This document shows, piece after piece, positions 32,105 to 42,649 of a DNA stretch of 64,000 nt; position 1 is the stretch's first letter, and each line of letters starts with the position of its first letter. Both the position numbers and the translations under genes were made by a program. The notes under the pieces were generated by a model. That model was given only the letters and a program-made list of their open reading frames with translations, made no database searches and was not told where the DNA came from. Origin of the DNA: Tricholoma matsutake (Eukaryota; Basidiomycota; Agaricomycetes; Agaricales; Tricholomataceae); assembly GCA_026075535.2 (NCBI GenBank), contig AP026542.1, positions 4,030,001 through 4,094,000 of the forward strand, given 5' to 3'.

Positions 32105-34427
32105 TACTTGGATAGTATCAACTTTGATTATAAGCCACATCCTGGCTCTGGTTTCCAAAATCCTTGTATTGGCCATAAATCTTGTACCCTGGCACATCTG
32201 GACTTGGGTGGTTTTGTCAGCATTTATTCCTATTGCCTCTGCAATGCCAGCAGGAGAGGATCCTTTCCCAAATATCACATTCAAAGTCTTCAGTCAATTT
32301 ATCAGCCAACACTTCAGCTCTAAAACATCACTATCAGCAGTGCTTGTCCTATTGTTTTCATTGACTGAAAATCCTGAGTTGTTGAATCTCCATGCCTGGC
32401 AGCAATACATTCAATGTGAAGGAGAAAATTGTGTCATGACATCAGGTTGGATCAAGGGTCTTGCATGGGCAATCAAAGAAAATATGGATAACAATCAGCA
32501 AAGGCCTTTGAAGATGAAGGAGGTTGACAAAAACATGGATGCTGAACAAGAAATTACTGCACTCAGCCTCAAGCTTGATGCAGCTGCAAAACTTTTGAAT
32601 TTGCATCCATACAATGCACGTGGACATCTGCGAAAGAAACTACAACCCATATCCCATAAATTGATCCAGCCAGTACATGTTCTTTGTCCCAACTCAATGG
32701 AATGTGAAACAGCAAATTGCAATTCAAGGGCACTACACCAGGCCATCCGAACACGGGATATTCCTCGAGTCACACTGATCAAGAATTCAGTAATACATGA
32801 AAATGTTTTCGTTTTGACTGGGGAATGCTTAACCTGCAAGACCAAATATTCAGCAGACCATGAACGGGCAATTGAAGTTGGGGAGGCACATCAATATAGC
32901 AGGGTTTATCTGAATTCTGCCCGATACCTCAAGATAGGTCAGAGTGTATGGGTGGACCGGGCATTTTCTCATGGTGTCTTGAATGGCATCTACAATTTCC
33001 ATGCATCAGCTTCAGCATATGCAGAATATTGGAATAACAGCTTTAAAAAGCATCAAACTGTCAATTTCAAGGGGGTGACATGCCACCAGGTCTGGCAAGC
33101 ATTTGTTCAGGAGTCTATTCAGACAGTTGCTTCTCCATATGGAACTGATCTCACACTTTGTGATGGCTTAGCAATTGATGAAGTGACCAGGGAGGCATTC
33201 TTATCTCTGGGACAAGATGGAATTATTCTGGCAGCCAAAGACCACCACTGCTCAGATTGCACTCATCCATACAGACGAACATCTGATCTCACTGCCATCA
33301 GTGATCCAACTGCAACTCTTGAAAGCAATAATATACCTGTATCACAGAGTGCAGGTGATAATTTGCAACAGGGTTCATCAGCTGGACAAAGAATGGAAGT
33401 GGAGGATTCAACTGCTCGAGATGTGACAATGGCTGTTGTTGATGGAATTGTCTTTGGACCCCCAGTATGGAACATCTACTGGCAAATACAAATTGATCAC
33501 TTATAATATTTTTTTGATAATTAGCATTGTGCATATGATGACTGCACTGCAGAGTTGGCAAATGCAAGAGGTGGGGTTTTTTGTGCTCTGCATGAACAAC
33601 AACATGGGGCCACATGCCATGTTCGAGGATGTGAAAACCAGAAAGTTCATGGGACAAATGCATGTCAAGATCATGAGGAAATGTGGAAGAGATATCTCAG
33701 TAACCATTCTCGCAAACAGCTGTCTGGCTTTCAAAGGATGCTGCATAGGCCTGGTGAAAATCTACCATGGCAACCTGCTCAAGACTCAATTGGACAACCT
33801 CATGAACAACCAGCACCTGATGTGCAGTATGCAACCTACTTCATGCCACGCCACTTTTACTGTGTTGAAACAATATGTGCACCATGTGGAGTTGTCATTG
33901 CTTGGGCAAAATTTGCGAAATCAGAATCACCCACAAATATTATGCACTTTTTGGAGACAGTATATCCAACAGAAGAATCACGCCCTGATTATATATGCAT
34001 TGACAAAGCCTGTGTGGTGCTGAGCCATAGTATTGCTGATGGTAGCTGGGAATCATGGGCTAAAACAAGTCGATTTATTGTCGACTCATATCATTACACC
34101 AACCATCAAACAAGTGATTATTTGTGCAGGAAGTGGTGCAATCCAGCTCCTTTGGATGGCTCAGCTCCAAATTTGGTCATTCTGGACTACAATAATGAAG
34201 GGCAGCCATACTACAAACATGCATTCAATACACAGGCATGTGAACAACTCAATGCATGGCTTGGTGGGTTTGAATCAATATTGAGAAAGATGACAGTGGG
34301 GAATTTCAATTGGTTTTTGCATACAATGTTGTTTTACCATACCCAGATGGTTCTTGAAAGGAAACAACAGAAGGTTAGTGACAGTGGTGATGATAGTGAT
34401 GGAGATAATGATAGTGAGCAGGAGTAG
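32105..34427 (+). CDS. KDZ transposase with CxC5 and CxC6 cysteine clusters
   Basis: Two exons joined in phase 0 by a 60-bp intron (33465-33524). Using the ATG at 32124 the product is about 747 residues. An upstream exon starting at an acceptor (CTTTGCAG|TACTTGG, 32105) or the ATG at 32244 are other possible starts. Residues about 187-240 hold the CxC5-type cluster (LCPNSMECETANC, then GECLTCKTKY), with DHHCSDC at about 374. Exon 2 opens with HCAYDDC, FCALHEQQHGATCHVRGC and NACQDHEEMW, the CxC6-type cluster. The catalytic core follows: DYICIDKACV, RFIVDSYHYTNHQT and CEQLNAWLGGFESILRKMT with WFLHTMLFYHT, giving candidate Asp, Asp and Glu near 602, 634 and 686. There are no internal stops, unlike its neighbours. 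It would cut and join the AGGTCTTTACA-type ends. Confidence 0.85.
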
Positions 34428-34802
34428 TACAAATCTCTATTACTTATAGTGTATCACTGGTTTATTCTTTACATATGTCTATGATAGTCATGTTTCACTG
34501 ATGTTAACTTGTACTAGCTCAGACTTCACACAGACTAGCTCAGACTCTGCACGGACTAGCTTGGACTCCATGCAGATTAGTGTAACAGTCCATTTGGGTG
34601 GGTTTCTACTCAGACTAGTGCGGACTCCACACGGACTAGGTTGGACTCTGTGCGGACTGGGTCAGACTCCACATGCATAAGGGTGGGAATTTCCATTTTA
34701 GTCACCAGGTGGTTGGACTCTGCACGGACTAGCTCGGACTCTGCACAGTCCATGCGGAGTCCACTAGGACACGTGGGGCACTGTAAATTACTGCAATGAG
34801 CG

Positions 34803-35540
34803 CCAGGACAATTGGGACGATCTTCTCCCCTTGGCCAAGTTTGGATACAACAAGCATGTCCATGCCTCCACTCAACATACCCCTTTCCTCTTAGACACTG
34901 GATGACATCCATGCATGGAATTTGAACCTCGCCAAACTCCCTCACACATCAAGATGGTGAATGAGTTCACAGAATGCATGCGGGATAGCTTGGAGGAGGC
35001 AAAGGCAAAGGATGACATGGCGCACTTTTACAACCAACACCATTCTCCGACCCCTCAGTACAAGGTTGGTGATCAAGTTTATCTTGACTCCAGTGACATC
35101 TCCACTACGTGTCCATCCAAGAAACTGGCTCATTGCTTCCTGGGCCCTTTCCCCATTGTCAAGTATGTTGGAATGCATGCCTATTGTTTATGCCTCCCAG
35201 CCTCCATGTCCAGACTCCACCCAGTCTTCCATGTCGTCAAACTCCTTCCAGCTCCCCCAGATCCATTCCCAGGACACCATTCACGTCCACCACCACCGCC
35301 TACAGTGATCAAGGGAGAACCCCAGTACAAAGTCGGGTCGATCTTGGACAGCTGGTTGCGTCAAGGAAAACTCCAGTATTTGGTGCACTGGAAGGGTTAT
35401 GGGTATGAGGAGAACTCATGGGTCAAAGAATCCGATGTGAATGCCCCTTGGTTAGTCAAGGAATTCCACTGATGGCACACTGCTGCACCGCGTCGCATTC
35501 AAGTCACTGACTTTGGTCGTATGCAATTTTGAATGCATCG
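34803..35540 (+). pseudogene. gypsy-B integrase end and chromodomain
   Basis: Resumes with QDNWDDLLPLAKFGYNKHVH, then TGA, and from 34915 an open frame: ECMRDSLEEAKAKDDMAHFY, YKVGDQVYLDSSDI, KKLAHCFLGPFPIVKYVG, LHPVFHVVKLLPAPPDPFPG (integrase C-terminal barrel with GPF and HPVFHV motifs), then YKVGSILDSWLRQGKLQYLV, HWKGYGYEENSWVKESDV (chromodomain). The chromodomain is intact in sequence. A G-rich tract and the 3' LTR follow at once. Confidence 0.9.
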
Positions 35541-35567
35541 GGGTGATGCATCTTAGAGAGGGGGTGA

Positions 35568-36006
35568 TGTAAGGGGACTAGGGGGACTCAGGGGGGTGCC
35601 CTGTGTGTTTCTCCTATTTTTTATGTTTGTCCTATATTTTTCCTCACTTCATTTCCTTCTATTCTTCATTTTCTATGATTTTTCCTTATTTTATTACTAA
35701 TTTCCCTTTCTATCACATTTGTGCATGTTGACAGTTTTATATTTAGAGGTGGAGCACCCCTTCCGACATCTACCCCTTGGTATGATGTCATTTGGCAGCC
35801 TTGATCTGCCTATCTCTGCCTTTTCTATTTTTAGATTATTATTTGATTTTTGCAGTCTTCACATGTACTGGGCATTGGCAAAGGGGTCCTTAGAGTTTTC
35901 TCTTTGGATTTCCCTTTGCTAGGTACGGCTCCAATCCCTGTAATATGTAGTATAATTTTAACTTCAGATTTCCCTTTGCTAGAGGCTGAGTGAGGTTGCC
36001 CTTATA
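35568..36006 (+). repeat. 3' LTR of gypsy-B
   Basis: 439 bp, TGTAAGGGGACTAGGG to CCCTTATA, followed by GTTGA. It keeps the TATATTTAG region lost from the 5' LTR. A solo relative is at 39901-40280. Confidence 0.9.
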
Positions 36007-36011
36007 GTTGA

Positions 36012-36350
36012 CAGCCATGCGAAGGTGCATGTCGACAACAATCTGATTTTTGGACAAGAAGTCGAGTCTGAGAATTAGATCTGTGTGAAGTTCTGGGCAA
36101 ATGATGGTGTTGATTGCTTTGGATTTCCATACAGTATTGGGCAATTGAATATATAGTCTACAGTCCTGTGATAATAATAGCCTAGAGTCCAGTTTTCTCT
36201 TCTCTTTTGTAAACACGGCAGATACGGAAAGGGGCTTGAATAGTGGCTTTGCAACGAGTCTGAGAATATCACTGAGTTCACCAGAAATCAGAACTGGTGA
36301 GGAGCCATGATCAATTAGTGTGGAAATGGGAGTGGGTGCACAGGTAAAGG
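36012..36350 (-). pseudogene. gypsy-D aspartic protease
   Basis: Minus strand: an IDHGSSPVLISG-type active site near 36310-36280 (Asp-His-Gly replacing Asp-Ser-Gly), then LDSRLLLSQDCRLYIQLPNT, INTIICPELHTDLILRLDFL and KNQIVVDMHLRMAV, the end of the retropepsin fold. The frame breaks at the gypsy-B insertion and resumes at 9589. The same DHG variant occurs in gypsy-F, which supports a shared lineage. Confidence 0.75.
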
Positions 36351-36372
36351 GGGCATCGATGCAACAATTCCA

Positions 36373-37568
36373 TCAGAGATGTTTGGGGAAAGAAAAAGGA
36401 TGGGGGACATACTCATCTCCTTCACCTTGCTCTTGACAGTCCTCAAAGTAGTCTTTGTTGTCACTGTCTTTGAAAACTGCAGTGATGTGTGTGGTCACTT
36501 GTCTTTTCTCAAATGTGGCTTTTGCTTTTGCCACGTTCTCCAGCATGATGTTCTTGCAAGCTTCCAAGGTGCATCTTGTCACTTTGCAGTTGGGTGAGAT
36601 ATGTCTGGCATAGAAGATTCAGCATTTGAAACAGCTGAGGTGGAGTGAGAGCAGGGTCTTCTCTTTGTTGGTGAGATGAGGGAGTGGTGGGGCATTGTAG
36701 TTGCTGGAGGTGGGGGTGGTGGTTGCAGTGGTGGGAACATTGGTGTGGTAGTTGCGGTCTTGGGCTTTTTGGCTTCTGTGACCCATTGCAAGCACTGGAG
36801 GTTGAGGTCCTGCTCCAGAAGGCAAACTTGCTCCTGCCATTCCTTCAAGGTTGTGATGGCATTGAGCATTCCTACTGTAACACCTGGAGGAATGCCATTG
36901 TTACCATTATATAAGTGTTTCAGGGCAGGTGATAGGTGTGGTACAAGGTGTTTTCTGAGGGCAGTGGGGGCAATGTAGTATGTAGAGCTGGCAGCATCGA
37001 GTTCATCATTTGCATTGCATACTTTGTTGACCCAAGTGAGGAAAGGGGTCATCGATTGGAATGCAATCTGGTCTTGTACAAGCTCATCTTCCCATGAACA
37101 CACTAAAAACTTGAGTTTGAACTCCATCATGAAGACCTTGAAGGACAGAGTAGCAAGACGGTCTTCATCTGCAAGGACCCAAGATTGGACCATGGCAGAT
37201 TCAAAGTTATACAGTATTTTTCCACCCAGTCAGTGGCAGCAATTTCTTTGTTCATGAAGTAATTATGACAGGTGGTTTCAAAAGTGTGAAGGACAGGGAT
37301 GGTGAGAGTACCTGGCAATAGAATCAGTGCAGTGTTTGGTGAGCTTTGTCACACTTCAGCAAGAGCATACAGGGGATCGACGATGGCAGTCATGAGTGGG
37401 ATATTTGTCATCAGAATTGTCTGTGGGATTGTGCATTTGGGAATGGGGTATTGGGGCAGGTGCAGGGGGTGCAGTGTGCTCTGTGTTCTCAGGGCTAGTG
37501 GGCAAGTTAGGCATGCTGGATAAGGGTGGAGAGGAGAGCAGTGAGGAAGGAGGTGGCTGTATGCACAT
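36373..37568 (-). pseudogene. gypsy-D gag
   Basis: Minus strand 37568-37356 encodes a Pro/Ser-rich leader. 37193-36579 encodes a capsid-like helical region: DRLATLSFKVFMMEFKLKFL, then QDQIAFQSMTPFLTWVNKVC, LRKHLVPHLSPALKHLYN, LNAITTLKEWQEQVCLLEQD, then a Pro-rich stretch and a short tail. The leader and capsid parts are in different frames. 36582-36373 adds CxxxC-bearing sequence leading to the protease. I identify it by position and by likeness to basidiomycete gypsy gags. Confidence 0.7.
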
Positions 37569-37575
37569 TATTCAT

Positions 37576-38249
37576 ATAGTACTTTAAGGTCCAGTCCGGT
37601 CTCAGTTTTTCATCACAAATTTGAAAGAGCGGAACTGGAACCAGAACTGGTCACTGTCATTCCAAAATTCTTGTAAAAACCAAACCGAACCACTGAAGAC
37701 CAGTTAATGGGTGGAGAAGCCAAGTAACCAGACTGGTTGTAACCAGTTTATGACCGAAAAAACCTGCACCTGAGTGGCAGACTTGCAAGAAGTGCTTCAA
37801 GCATGCAGGTCAAACACATTTGACCTGCGGTTAGTATCCTATTAATTAGGTTGTAGTTGTATTTAACATCACAGGTTGAACATGTTTGACTTGTAGCTAT
37901 TTTCTGAATGGAGTTCAATGAATTACCACTTGTGTAAGTGACTGAAATTGTAGCTGAGAACAATATACACAATCCTCTACATCTCAAAAAACACAACTAC
38001 TAAGATGTCATGCAAGTTAGATTTTGCAGTAACATATCATTTTGTCCATAGCACATGCAATTCTGGACTATTTCTCTTGAAAATATGGTCAAAAGATGTG
38101 TACTTATGAGGGGTACACAGTAGTAATTCGAACCAACTCAAACTGGTTCTTCCATTTGGGGAAGCCCAAACTGCAACTGATGGTCCAGGTTTTTGCAGTT
38201 CAGTCCAGTCTTTTTCCGGTTCGATGAACTGGACTTTAAACACTAATAC
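37576..38249. mobile_element. Short inverted-repeat element (MITE-like)
   Basis: Left end AGTACTTTAAGGTCCAGTCC and right end GGACTTTAAACACT are imperfect reverse complements (TTTAARGTCCAGT core). GGTCCAGT, AACTGGTT and ACCAGTT motifs recur in both halves and may be transposase-binding repeats. No protein frame. It stands where gypsy-D's 5' LTR would be expected, between gypsy-D and the Ngaro gag, and its insertion or a linked deletion may have removed that LTR. No clear target duplication. Confidence 0.5.
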
Positions 38250-38567
38250 TCGCTGTTGTCCTTTCCGAAACAACCTGTCTCAGGGGATTCTGTTACTTCT
38301 CAATCCCCATGTAAGAAGTCTCATGACTCCCGCCATTGCTTTCATTGTGGCTAGCAAGGCCACCTACCAGCAGATTGCAAGGCAGAATCGATGTCAGCTG
38401 GGCATGCAACTTGCTGACGCAAAAAGCAAACACACCCTGCTTGGACCAGACAACAAAACATTCTGTTTTGCCTGGGCCAAAGACTCCTTTTGTCCATGGT
38501 GCCAGAGTCTGCCAAGTGCAAGCCTGACCCTCACTTCATCACTACCCCCTCGACCCAATGAGAACTA
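38250..38567 (+). pseudogene. Ngaro-like gag, C-terminal zinc-knuckle part
   Basis: Resumes the gag cut at 7421. One frame reads LLSFPKQPVSGDSVTSQSPC followed by SHDSRHCFHCG, a TGA-type break written TAG, then QGHLPADCKAESM: a CCHC zinc knuckle typical of DIRS/Ngaro gags. The knuckle itself is interrupted by the stop between Gly and Gln. Confidence 0.7.
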
Positions 38568-38925
38568 GAACCCTTCTCTGCAAATACAATCTTCTATTGG
38601 ACTGGGATCATATCTTACTAGGTATTACTAATGGCTTTGACATGGGCATCAATTCCCCACCAAAGTGTACTCTTATCTTTCAAAAACCATGCCTCCTCTC
38701 AACTTGATCCTTGTTTCATCAACAGCTACATTGCTGGGGAAGTAGCTGCAGGCTGTTATTCCCATGGTTTCCAACCCATCAAGCTGGAGCAACTTATCAG
38801 CCCCTTCTGCACTTCCCCAATTGGCCTGGTCCCAAAGCCAAACATCGACAAGTTCAGAATGATTCAGGATCTGTCATTCCCTCAAGACAACCCTCAAACC
38901 TCTTCTGTGAACTTCAATATCAACC
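38568..38925 (+). pseudogene. Ngaro-like reverse transcriptase, first part
   Basis: From 38631: ALTWASIPHQSVLLSFKNHA, AAGCYSHGFQPIKLEQLI, SPFCTSPIGLVPKPNIDKFR and MIQDLSFPQDNPQTSSVN, the N-terminal blocks of DIRS/Ngaro-type reverse transcriptase. The sequence is then cut by a solo LTR at the duplicated CAACC and resumes at 39529. Confidence 0.75.
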
Positions 38926-39523
38926 TGTCAAGACCGATTGCCTGACTGGAACTCCAATCATTTTCCACCACCTTTCCAGCAGCCTTGCATCACAGCCCAC
39001 CTTCTATCAGCAGCACTGCCTAGAGATGAAATTCTCTCATTTCCAATTTGATGAAACAGTTTCAGGATATTTGCCTTGGAGGCTGGTTTGCAAATTATCA
39101 CAGCCTCAGAAACTCCGATCACCTCTGGCCCTTAGTATTTAAGCTAGCTACTTTTGTCTTGTATCACACAGTTTGTAAATCAACAAAGTCACCCACTTAA
39201 TTCCAACCCAGTTACCCTCCAAATATTCTCCTAAGTCTATCTCAAACTTTAGCTCATCCTCTCTGGAAAACCTCTGGACCTCTGATCATCCTCCTTACCC
39301 TTATCTTGAAATTAGGACACTTGATGAGGAGAAGGGTGCAACCTCTTATAAGTTGAAGCCAAGTCCTTTCTGTCCCCCCACACTTGGTACAGCACATCAA
39401 GTGAACCTTGCCCCAGAATGGCATTGGGTTCCCTTCCCTGATTGATCCTTCCCTTATTGACTTCTACCATCTGGGTACAACTGGAAATCTAACAACTTCC
39501 TTTGTTCAGCTCAGAACTTAACA
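38926..39523 (+). repeat. Solo LTR-W (related to the gypsy-E LTR)
   Basis: Starts TGTCAAGACCGATTG, ends GAACTTAACA, with perfect 5-bp target duplication CAACC (38921-38925, 39524-39528). A TATTTAAGCTAGCTAC box followed by CTTGTAT near 39137 matches the gypsy-E leader at 55511, and both start TGTCAAGA. Removing it joins SSVN to PNDFPTTWG, the expected next reverse transcriptase block. Confidence 0.85.
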
Positions 39524-39900
39524 CAACCCCAATGACTTTCCAACTACCTGGGGAACATTCAATGATGCAGCAACCCTGATCTTGTCATTACCAGAAGGGT
39601 GTGTAGCTGCAACATTTGACATCTCTGTAGCGTATCACACAACTCCAGTGAGGGCAGACCAGCAGAACTCATTGTGTATATTCTGGAAGGGCCTAATCTA
39701 CATTGACCAAGCTGTAATGTTTGGACTGAGTTCCAGTGCTGGTGTATCTGGATCCATTGCAGACATGCTAGTGGCCATCTACTGGGCTGCTGGTTTTGGC
39801 CCCCTCACAAAATGGGTGGACGATTTCTTTGTGATAAAGCTACCACATCATTCCTGGTAAGAATTGGATTTCATTTCCCTAATGGCTGACATTGTGGTTC
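39524..39900 (+). pseudogene. Ngaro-like reverse transcriptase, catalytic part
   Basis: Encodes NDFPTTWGTFNDAATLILSL, PEGCVAATFDISVAYHTTPV (first catalytic Asp), DQQNSLCIFWKGLIYIDQAV, GLSSSAGVSGSIADMLVAIY, then FGPLTKWVDDFFVIKLP (VDD catalytic pair). This is the palm of the DIRS/Ngaro reverse transcriptase. Ends at the insertion of solo LTR-Y. Confidence 0.82.
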
Positions 39901-40280
39901 TGTAAGGGGACTAGGGGGTGCCCTGTGTGTTTCTCCTATTTTTTACATTCATCCTATATTTTTCCTCACTTCATTTCCTCCTGTTCTTCATTTTCTATGA
40001 TTTTTCCTTATTTTATTACCAATTCCCCTTTCTATCACATTTGTGCATGTTGACAGTTTTATATTTAGAGGCAGAGTACCCTTTCCAACATCTACCCCTT
40101 GGTATGATGTAATTTGGTGGCCTTGATCTGCCTATCTCCGCCTTTTCTATTTTTAGGCTATTATTTGATTTTTTCAATCTTCACATATACTGGGCATTGG
40201 CAAAGGGGTCCTTAGAGTTTTCTTTTTGGATTTCCCTTTGCTAGTCCACTAATTAAGTGGCCTCTAAGGTTGCCCTTATA
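39901..40280 (+). repeat. Solo LTR-Y (gypsy-B family)
   Basis: TGTAAGGGGACTAGGG to CCCTTATA, with perfect 5-bp target duplication GGTTC (39896-39900, 40281-40285). It closely matches the gypsy-B LTR at 35568 and keeps the TATATTTAG box. Confidence 0.9.
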
Positions 40281-41040
40281 GGTTCCCTGGAGCCTCACAA
40301 AGTTGAGGCCTTTCGCATCAGAGCAGCATTACATGTTTTGATTGGGATCTAGTTTCCAGATCAGTCAGCCTCCCACCTCACAAACTGGAAGCAATACATC
40401 ACCTGCTAACCTCTTGGCAAGTGGACTCCAGCCAAGGAATCTGCAAGTCTGCATGAGAAACTGGTTCACATCTCATGCATCTTTCCTTTAATCTGACCTT
40501 TCCTTCATTCTCTCTCTTATTTCACATCATCATTTATCTCACCCAGAGGGCAGAGGCACATCCAAAACCATCTCTGAGCTGATGTAGAGGAATTATCCTT
40601 CATTTTGAGCCACTAACCTGAGTCTCTCTAGCCCTGCCCCAACCAATCGATATCAATTGGTGGGGAGATGCAAGCACTTTCTTTGGAATCAGAATCACTG
40701 TGGGATCTTACTGGGCAGTATGTACATGGGCTCCACACTTCAGAGTTGGGCCACAGCAAGATTTCAACATAGGCTGGGCCAAAATGGTTGCGGTAGAGTT
40801 AGGCCTCTGAGTGGCAATCCACCTCTATTTAATAACTCCAGGCCTTTACCTAGTGTGTTCCAACAATGCTGGAGTTGTAGCTGTCATCAACAAAAGTCGC
40901 TCATGGAGTGCTTGCACAAACAATGTCCTGCACGAGATCTATCACCTTCAACTAAATTTGCATATCCATAACCATGCATGTGAGTGGCAGAGACAACATT
41001 GCAGATGCACTCTCGTGTGGCCATATCACTAGTTTCCTCA
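40281..41040 (+). pseudogene. Ngaro-like RNase H
   Basis: Around 40645 the frame reads DINWWGDASTFFGIRITVGS, then YWAVCTWAPHFRVGPQQDF, IGWAKMVAVELGL, a stop for Arg, VAIHLYLITPGLYLVCSNNA and VVAVINKSRSWSACTN. These are the Asp-Glu-Asp RNase H blocks of DIRS-group elements. Several frame changes make it inactive. 40281-40640 is the linker with stops. Confidence 0.75.
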
Positions 41041-42326
41041 AAGGATTTCCACAAGCAACCAGCGAAGTTACCTTTCTCTTGCCTCCCCATCTTGCAGGCC
41101 TGCTGTTACTGTACTGACCTGCCTCTCAAATATTGCATCAACAGCTCCACAAATTGACCCAATCCTCTATTCAGCATCTGGCCAACTTCAGCTTAGGCCT
41201 TCCCCATTGTGCCCAGACTGCAGAGCAGATATTTTCCAATGGATTGGTGTCCACCCTCAACAATTGATGTTCCTATCATACAACTCTTAGCTAGCCTGGC
41301 CTCGCGAGCATCATTGCATGACACCAGCAGCTATAGATTAGGCCTGCATAAATTTCACCCCTTCTGTGATATTTCTCAATCCCCAAAAGTGCACGACTAC
41401 TGGTATCTTTCAAGCTTTTACACTCCTTTGCAATTTGGGCAGTAACAGATCCTAAAGAATGGGACCAATCCTTAGCCAAGGACTGCCCCTTTGAACCAGT
41501 ATCCATTGACACTATTGGCAAATATCTCTCTGGTGTTAGAGCAGGGCATATAGCCCAAGGTTGGCCTGAACCACTATCTGAATCTGACCATGACAGAATC
41601 AGGTGGTCACTTTGAGGTCTTAGAAACATCTTTGGCAACCGAAAACAGCCACTAAGACCACCATTCATGATCCCAATGCTTCATGCCCTCAAATCATCCC
41701 TAAAACTCAAGGACCCATTTGACACAGGTGTCTGGGTCATGGCTTCATGTGCTTATTGGGGAATGATGAGATTTGGCAAAGTATTGGTTTGTTCTAGGGC
41801 TAGCTTTGATGGAGTGAAACACCTAAAATGGACAGATGTGGTCTTTGAGCAAGACCTTAGTAACAAGAAATATGCAAGACTTGATCTTCCATCAGCAAAA
41901 ACAGCAGTAGCAGGTGAGGTACAATCAGTCTATCTTGTTGAGCAGCAAGGATTATGTCTGCTCGAACCTCGCAAATGTAGTACCAGCCAGACCTAAGGAC
42001 CCCCTTCTCTCATGGATGGATAAGAAAGGAAATATCCACCCCATGGTCAGAGACACCACCCTCAAAAGGATAAACTCCATAACTGTGTCACGGGGCTGGG
42101 GAACTGTGTCATGGGGCTGGGGAACCATGTTTGGACACTCCTTCAGGATTGGCGGCACTTTGTTCTATTAGCTCAAGGAGTCAACCCAGAAATCATCAGA
42201 ATTGCTGGAAGATGGAAATCTCTCGCTTACCAAGCTTACATCAAGGCATTTGAACTAGTGGCCTCTCATCATCTCAGCAACCTTGCCCCCAATCCCCCTA
42301 TCAAATTGGTGCCTCCTCTCTTTTAG
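41040..42326 (+). pseudogene. Ngaro-like tyrosine recombinase (YR)
   Basis: From 41667: FMIPMLHALKSSLKLKDPFD, VWVMASCAYWGMMRFGKVLV (catalytic Arg in MRFG), DGVKHLKWTDVVFEQD, KYARLDLPSAKTAVAGEV. After frame changes, 42120-42326 gives FGHSFRIGGT (HxxR motif), LLAQGVNPEIIRIAGRWKS and AYQAYIKAF with the catalytic Tyr. The N-terminal SAM-like part spans 41209-41660 with stops. The recombinase would insert circular cDNA without making a target duplication, in place of an integrase. Confidence 0.8.
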
Positions 42327-42378
42327 GTTGGGCTGCCACTACAATTCTCACCACAGGAGTTCATTGGCTTGTGGGTGA

Positions 42379-42649
42379 GTGGCTCAAATTTGCTTGAGGA
42401 TCTGATCCAAGCTAATGCTCTGATCACAGCCCAACCTTTCCACCTTTGTTGACTACAGTGCATAGCTCGAGACGAAGCTGGATTAGCCCAAGCTGCCAGT
42501 GAGTGGAGGAACAGAGTGAACCAGCAGCGGCGTCCCACTGAGCAATAGAGCGAAACTGTAGTCACATGTTGGTTCATCTTTCTGTTTACACCTACATACA
42601 TCAAGACTCGAAATCTCAATATTCTTAGCATTTCTTGCTCATTATTTTT
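42379..42649 (+). repeat. Split direct repeats B1 (42379-42482) and A2 (42483-42649)
   Basis: B1 begins GTGGCTCAAATTTGCTTGAG and ends GACGAAGCTGGAT; it recurs as B2 at 42762-42802 plus 51573-51636. A2 directly follows B1 and repeats A1 (5984-6150). The abutting B1-A2 pair near the 3' end is the mark of Ngaro-type elements. Confidence 0.85.

Larger units (their letters stand above)
28812..34793 (+). mobile_element. Complete KDZ DNA transposon (CxC5/CxC6 transposase)
   Basis: The 9-bp target duplication CAATGAGCG is perfect (28803-28811, 34794-34802), and removing one copy restores the gypsy-B integrase frame. Ends are AGGTCTTTACTGTGCCCCA and, on the right, TGGGGCACTGTAAATTACTG. Subterminal repeats of GGACTCCGCATGGACTAGC lie at 28862-29050 and, diverged, at 34517-34770. 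Inside are genes for an acidic Ser/Asp-rich protein, a Lys/Glu-tailed protein and the transposase, all plus strand. At 5982 bp it is a plausible autonomous member, and its ends match N1, N2, N3, N5 and N6. The family assignment comes from the transposase. Confidence 0.9.
9590..36006 (+). mobile_element. gypsy-B: chromodomain Ty3/gypsy element with two LTRs, heavily nested
   Basis: LTRs lie at 9590-9947 and 35568-36006 and both begin TGTAAGGGGACTAG and end CCCTTATA. The 5-bp target duplication GTTGA is perfect (9585-9589, 36007-36011). Gag, RNase H, integrase and chromodomain follow in order on the plus strand. Four later insertions interrupt it, and in three of them the frame resumes exactly after one copy of the target duplication. 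Protease and most of the reverse transcriptase are missing between about 12620 and 13999. A G-rich tract (GAGAGGGGG) precedes the 3' LTR. Confidence 0.9.
7422..37575 (-). mobile_element. gypsy-D: chromodomain Ty3/gypsy element, split by gypsy-B
   Basis: Read on the minus strand the order is gag (37568 to about 36600), protease (about 36260-36012), reverse transcriptase (9589 to about 8640), integrase, chromodomain (to about 7630) and a 3' LTR (7596-7422). Gypsy-B lies between protease and reverse transcriptase and is bounded by GTTGA on both sides (9585-9589 and 36007-36011), with the frame continuing across. The 5' LTR expected near 37570 was not found; that place now adjoins an unrelated inverted-repeat element. 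An internal deletion joins reverse transcriptase to integrase. The reverse transcriptase and integrase resemble those of gypsy-F more than those of gypsy-B, C or E. Confidence 0.8.

Noticed and set aside
28812..34793. TET/JBP dioxygenase cargo, known to accompany some fungal KDZ transposons
   Set aside because: I looked for an HxD...H iron-binding pattern in the KDZ open frames and saw none; the accessory frames are acidic or basic low-complexity proteins.
36676..36978. Gly/Val/Trp-rich frames on the plus strand
   Set aside because: Antisense of the Pro-rich stretch in gypsy-D gag.
38250..42326. Crypton (tyrosine recombinase DNA transposon)
   Set aside because: The recombinase is preceded by gag, reverse transcriptase and RNase H of the DIRS/Ngaro type and framed by split direct repeats.
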